37,303 nt of DNA from a bacterium (GTDB lineage Bacteria; Tectomicrobia; Entotheonellia; Entotheonellales; Entotheonellaceae), in NCBI GenBank assembly GCA_027294925.1, contig JAPULM010000251.1, positions 1 through 37,303 on the forward strand, read 5' to 3'. Shown piece by piece: positions 33,812-37,303 of the stretch. Every line of letters begins with the position of its first letter. The stretch's first letter is position 1. A model generated the notes under the pieces. It was not told where the DNA came from and searched no databases. It saw only the letters and a list, made by a program, of their open reading frames with translations. A program made the position numbers and the translations under genes.

Positions 33812-34729
33812 TCACCGCACTGCCGGCATCACCTCTTGTGCAAAACATTCAAACGCAGACAAAACGTTGTCGATGGTTTCGGGAATGGCATCGATAATCA
33901 AGTGCTGCACACCAAGCGCCTCGTATTGCTTGATGGTGTCGACAACCTGCTCGGGGCTGCCGTGTAAGGGGGGTTGCGGGTCAGCTCCGGCGCCAAAGCG
34001 CAGACGCACTCGTAACGAGACTTCCACCTCTTGCAGCGATCGTCCAGACTCGTGCATAGCGGTACGAAACTGGTCCATGACCGGTTTGAAGCCCTCCGGC
34101 GGCAAAGCAAACGGATGCCAGCCGTCGCCATAGCGTACGGCACGCCGTATTGCCGCTGGGCTTTGACCGCCGACCCAAATCGGCGGGTGTGGTTTCTGCG
34201 TCGGCTTGGGGGCAAAACGGGCCTCTTGGAATTGGTAGAATTGTCCGTTGTAGGTGGCCGGCTCTTGCGTCCATAGCGTCTTACAAATCTCCAGATACTC
34301 ATCCATGCGCTGACCACGCTCGTGAAAGGGTTCGTTCAGCACATCAAACTCCTCTTTGAACCACCCAACGCCTACTCCGAAGATAATGCGCCCTTGCGAC
34401 AAAACATCCGCGCCAGCAATTTCCTTGGCCACTTCAATGGGGTTACGCATTGGCAGAATCAGCACACTCACGCCAAGTTGAACACGCTGCGTAAGCCCCG
34501 CCACGTAGTTGAGAATGGCCATCGGCTCAAAATAGCGCTCCAACCACAAATCCGGCAACTGACCGTCAGACGAAGCCGGATAATATGATGTCACCAGTGG
34601 CGGTAAGATAATATGATCGCTAGCCCATAGCGAGTCAAAGCCCCAGGCTTCGGCATTTAATGCCAGAGCCCGGACGTTTTCTTGCGTGGCATGCTTGCCG
34701 CGTACGATCATTGAGCAGCCAAATTTCAT
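33812..34729 (-). CDS. LLM-class (F420- or flavin-dependent) oxidoreductase
   Basis: The 305-residue luciferase-like TIM-barrel enzyme is a paralogue of the one at 23614-24558, with the same landmarks in order: MKFGCSMIVRG, WGFDSLWASDHIILP, VQLGVSVLILPMRNP, GRIIFGVGVGWFKEEF, KPHPPIWVGGQSPAAIRRAVR, and EVMPAVR at the end. Cofactor (F420 or FMN) and substrate are unknown. AAGGA precedes the ATG. It is divergent from the third LLM gene, and the intergenic region carries matching CTGGGGGA boxes. The gene downstream is cutA, about 120 bases on, so it is probably transcribed alone or with that group. Confidence 0.88.
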   Translation of the reverse strand: MKFGCSMIVRGKHATQENVRALALNAEAWGFDSLWASDHIILPPLVTSYYPASSDGQLPDLWLERYFEPMAILNYVAGLTQRVQLGVSVLILPMRNPIEVAKEIAGADVLSQGRIIFGVGVGWFKEEFDVLNEPFHERGQRMDEYLEICKTLWTQEPATYNGQFYQFQEARFAPKPTQKPHPPIWVGGQSPAAIRRAVRYGDGWHPFALPPEGFKPVMDQFRTAMHESGRSLQEVEVSLRVRLRFGAGADPQPPLHGSPEQVVDTIKQYEALGVQHLIIDAIPETIDNVLSAFECFAQEVMPAVR

Positions 34730-34805
34730 CCTTTGTTCCTTATCGATCGGAAGACATCACCTTATATCCGCTTATCATCAGCTCATTGACCACCTTAACA
34801 TGCAG

Positions 34806-34934
34806 TCCCCCAGAGGTCAAAATCCTACCCCTATGCGTGGATATCTCCTTGATCACACCACTTTAAAATTCTTTTCTGAAGCCACTATAGTAAGGTGTCG
34901 GAGTTGAAGTTAAGATTTTGACAAACCTGGGGGA
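34806..34934. promoter_or_regulatory. pair of oppositely oriented CTGGGGGA boxes between divergent LLM genes
   Basis: CTGGGGGA reads on the plus strand at 34927-34934 and on the minus strand at 34813-34806. Each copy follows a TTGAC(A/C) -35-like hexamer by one to three bases, so each would fall in the spacer of a divergent promoter. This arrangement fits an operator shared by the two genes. The minus-strand -10 is poor. Confidence 0.4.
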
Positions 34935-34947
34935 TTTAGCGTATGAT
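34918..34947 (+). promoter_or_regulatory. sigma70-type promoter of the third LLM gene
   Basis: A perfect TTGACA (34918-34923), an 18-base spacer, and TATGAT (34942-34947, five of six matches) lie about 48 bases before the ATG at 34995. This is the best promoter in the window. Confidence 0.7.
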
Positions 34948-34994
34948 GAGGGCTAACGACAGAGAGAATTGCCGTACAAATGCAGGAGAGTGCC

Positions 34995-36218
34995 ATGAAA
35001 GTCAGTTGGTTCCACCTCATGCCCTATCCGTATCTTCCTGACGACTTCAAAGAAAAATATCGTAGCGTGTGGGTCGATGTTCCGAGCGAGCTTTATGACC
35101 CCGAGAAAGGGCATGTCGTTTACAACGATTACCTGGACGAGTTGGAACATGCCGAACGAGCGGGTTTCGACGGCATCTGTGTTAATGAGCACCACGCCAA
35201 CGCCTACGGCTTAATGCCTTCTCCCAACTTGATGGCAGCGGCTCTGACCCGGCGAACCTCGCAAGCTGCCCTCATCGTATTGGGTAACAGCATTGCCTTA
35301 TATAACCCGCCGATACGGGTAGCCGAGGAATTCGCCATGCTCGACGTCATGAGTGGTGGCCGCTTGGTCGCTGGATTTCCAGTCGGCAGTTCGATGGACA
35401 CCAACTTTGCCTATGGTGAAGCGCCGGCTGTCTTACGCGACAAATACCGCGAGGCGCATGACCTCATTATCCAATCCTGGACCCGACCCGACCCATTTAG
35501 CTTTAACGGTAAATATACCCAACTGCGCTATGTCAATATCTGGCCACGGCCGTTGCAAAAACCCCATCCACCGATCTGGATTCCCGGTGGTGGTAGTGTC
35601 GAAACGTGGGATTGGTGTTTGGATCACGATTACTGTTACTGTTACTTGAGCTATTACGGTTATAAACGCGGTACCGAAGTACTCAAAGGCTTTTGGGAGG
35701 TCGTCGAGCAACGCGGTATCGAACCCAACCCGTATCGCGTTGGCTTCCTGCAATTGGTAGCAATTGCCGATAGCGATGCGGAAGCGGAACGCATCTATGC
35801 CCCGTACGCTGACTACTTCTACAATCGATGCCTGCATGTGTTCGAAGGGTTCGCCGATGCACCGGGCTATCGCACCACAGCAACGCTGCGCCGGGGCTTC
35901 AAAGCCCAGTTTGGCGCAGCCGCTTCAAAAGCACGGTCCAATTTAACCTGGAAGGATTTTGTAGAGCAGGGCTACGTGATTGGCGGTAGTCCGAGCAGCG
36001 TGCGGGAGCAGCTGACGGAAGCCATGCAGATCATGCGCGTGGGACACCTGATGACACTATGTCATTTCGGCAACATGCCGCTTGAGGTGACCAAGCGCAA
36101 TACTGACCTGTTTGCTAAAGAAATCATGCCCCATATCAAACCGATGTGGAACGAGTATGAGGACCATTGGTGGCCGCATCCAATGGAACAGCGCGCTGTT
36201 CCAGCACCGCTTGCCTAG
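34995..36218 (+). CDS. LLM-class flavin-dependent oxidoreductase (luciferase-like monooxygenase type)
   Basis: The 407-residue enzyme belongs to the longer luciferase-like monooxygenase group, distinct from the two F420-type paralogues. Landmarks are MKVSWFHLMPY, GFDGICVNEHHANAYGLMPSPN, LIVLGNSIALYNPPIRVAEEFAMLD, SGGRLVAGFPVGSSMDTNFAYG, and KPHPPIWIPGGGSVETW. The EHH motif is typical of the FMN-dependent alkanal monooxygenase-like group. The C-terminus is long and Trp/His-rich (NEYEDHWWPHP). I chose ATG 34995, with AGGAG six bases upstream; an ATG at 34980 has none. It has its own promoter and ends 24 bases before the convergent R3H gene. Substrate unknown. Confidence 0.88.
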   Translation: MKVSWFHLMPYPYLPDDFKEKYRSVWVDVPSELYDPEKGHVVYNDYLDELEHAERAGFDGICVNEHHANAYGLMPSPNLMAAALTRRTSQAALIVLGNSIALYNPPIRVAEEFAMLDVMSGGRLVAGFPVGSSMDTNFAYGEAPAVLRDKYREAHDLIIQSWTRPDPFSFNGKYTQLRYVNIWPRPLQKPHPPIWIPGGGSVETWDWCLDHDYCYCYLSYYGYKRGTEVLKGFWEVVEQRGIEPNPYRVGFLQLVAIADSDAEAERIYAPYADYFYNRCLHVFEGFADAPGYRTTATLRRGFKAQFGAAASKARSNLTWKDFVEQGYVIGGSPSSVREQLTEAMQIMRVGHLMTLCHFGNMPLEVTKRNTDLFAKEIMPHIKPMWNEYEDHWWPHPMEQRAVPAPLA

Positions 36219-36241
36219 TGTTGCGCAGCACCATTGCCCGG

Positions 36242-37303
36242 TCAGTTCGGCGGGGCAGTATTGCCCCCAAGGAAGCTTTCCTGTTCCGGTGGATAAATCA
36301 CCACCCGACGATACGGTTCAATGCCTGTACTACGCGTTGTCAGCCCGTAACCTTCAGCAAGTTGGTGTTGTAAACGGCGCATACGGGCGCCCTGTGGCAC
36401 CAGCTCAACAGAGTGGGTCTGTTCCATCACGTCACGAATCGCCGTCTCGGCTTCCCGCATCGCGGTGTCTTCCTTTACGGGTCGCTCGCGCCGCTCAAAA
36501 ACGGCCCGCAGGAAGCTGGCCATTTGCGCTACCGTGTTGTTACGGATAGCGTGCAGCGGCACACCACGAGCCTGAGCATCGCGCAGCCGCCTGGGCTGGT
36601 GCCTGGCGTGTGATTTCAGTGTCAAGACGACGTCTGCCTCTTCAATCTCCGTAACCACCCGGGCCGTAACTTCACATGACTGAATGGCCTGCTCAAGCCG
36701 ACTCTTATTCACTGCATAGGGAAAAACCCGAAGTGTCCGACGCCGTGGCCGGCGCGGCGTTGCAACCGAGTCCGGGCGTGGTGTCGGCTGCTGAATCTCA
36801 ACCCCGCCGTCCGCCGTCCGCATGCGAAGCTGCGGGTCAAGTGGCCGCCCACGCAGAAAATAATCGACAACTTCAGTAACATCATGATAAACCGCAAGCC
36901 GATCACGCTCCTGAATCTCAATCAGAACATCGAACGTCGGGGGCGCTTTACGCTCCAGAACGGTCTTCTGGGTGCCACGCCGACGGGCTTCTTCATCGGA
37001 CAGCGTCACCGCCTGGATACCGCCAAGGAGATCAGACAAGGTAGGATTGCGCAACAAATTATCCAATGTATTACCATGTGCCGTCGCGATCAGTTGCACA
37101 CCGCGCTCGGCAATGGTACGAGCCGCAAGTGCCTCAGCCTCGGTGCCAATTTCATCGATGACGATGACCTCGGGCATATGATTTTCCACTGCCTCAATCA
37201 TCACCGCATGCTGCTCGTTTGGTGTTGGCACCTGCATACGCCGCGCATGCCCAATACCCGGATGCGAAATATCGCCATCTCCAGCAATTTCATTTGAGGT
37301 ATC
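36242..37303 (-). CDS. R3H-domain AAA-type nucleic acid-binding protein (partial, 5' end cut)
   Basis: The window edge removes the N-terminus; the frame is open to the last base, with 353 residues visible. The front part is the ATPase core of the SpoIIIAA/Ycf45-like group: [21 protein letters not shown], Walker B VIVIDEIG (about 46-53), then [13 protein letters not shown]. The Walker A must lie beyond the edge. A Pro/Arg-rich middle follows (about 165-190). The C-terminus holds an R3H domain ([13 protein letters not shown], then [10 protein letters not shown]), which binds single-stranded nucleic acid. The ATG at 37237 is an internal Met, not the start. The role is unknown; it is convergent with the LLM gene. 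Confidence 0.87.
   Translation of the reverse strand, partial: DTSNEIAGDGDISHPGIGHARRMQVPTPNEQHAVMIEAVENHMPEVIVIDEIGTEAEALAARTIAERGVQLIATAHGNTLDNLLRNPTLSDLLGGIQAVTLSDEEARRRGTQKTVLERKAPPTFDVLIEIQERDRLAVYHDVTEVVDYFLRGRPLDPQLRMRTADGGVEIQQPTPRPDSVATPRRPRRRTLRVFPYAVNKSRLEQAIQSCEVTARVVTEIEEADVVLTLKSHARHQPRRLRDAQARGVPLHAIRNNTVAQMASFLRAVFERRERPVKEDTAMREAETAIRDVMEQTHSVELVPQGARMRRLQHQLAEGYGLTTRSTGIEPYRRVVIYPPEQESFLGGNTAPPN

Overview
The window looks like chromosome from an uncultured, Gram-negative-type, motile heterotroph of moderate GC. It has lipoproteins with lipoboxes, type IV pilus retraction ATPases, a flagellar FliK/FlhB-like pair, an SspB-type ClpXP adaptor and complex I subunit B. There are also three luciferase-like (LLM) oxidoreductases, an enolase-superfamily enzyme, a glycolate oxidase operon and a free-standing MetE-like enzyme. 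That mix recalls Candidatus Entotheonella/Tectomicrobia or similar deltaproteobacterium-like lineages. This placement is inference from gene content only; no rRNA or other phylogenetic marker is present.

Layout. 1-1680: gene-poor and apparently decayed, with one credible small coiled-coil gene and scraps of a retropepsin-like protease. 1682-3168: fliK-like gene plus FlhB C-terminal homologue. 3411-8680: compact four-gene operon (citrate/methylcitrate synthase, PrpF-family isomerase, aconitase, MetE-like TIM barrel). 8718-11301: lipoprotein, class III aminotransferase (minus), second lipoprotein. 11477-13082: stand-alone nuoB, sspB, and a PCP_red-domain protein (minus). 13192-14505: UDP-glucose dehydrogenase (minus). 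14949-17941: pilT, a pilU-like ATPase, and a zinc-ribbon/degenerate-receiver protein. 17938-22496, all minus: HEAT-repeat Ser/Thr kinase, PP2C phosphatase, and a broken von Willebrand A (VWA) gene. 22497-23151: non-coding, with a short tandem repeat. 23152-24558 (minus): DoxX-like protein and LLM oxidoreductase. 24755-28861: glcDEF. 28902-29828 (minus): receiver-HisKA protein without an ATPase domain, and a receiver-domain remnant. 29829-32014 (minus): enolase-superfamily enzyme and zinc alcohol dehydrogenase. 32292-34729 (minus): glycosyltransferase, CutA, LLM oxidoreductase. 34995-36218: third LLM enzyme with a clear sigma70-type promoter. 36242-37303 (minus): R3H/AAA protein cut by the window edge.

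Themes. The central-metabolism operon resembles a 2-methylcitrate-type module in which the expected isocitrate-type lyase is absent and a MetE-like enzyme sits in its place. The pilT/pilU block runs tail-to-tail into a kinase/phosphatase/VWA set. It resembles the VWA-PP2C-kinase triads known from other bacterial phospho-signalling systems, and could be a surface-motility control module. The glycolate oxidase operon and the enolase/alcohol dehydrogenase pair point to use of hydroxy acids and sugar acids. No tRNA, rRNA, CRISPR array, insertion sequence or prophage gene was recognised.
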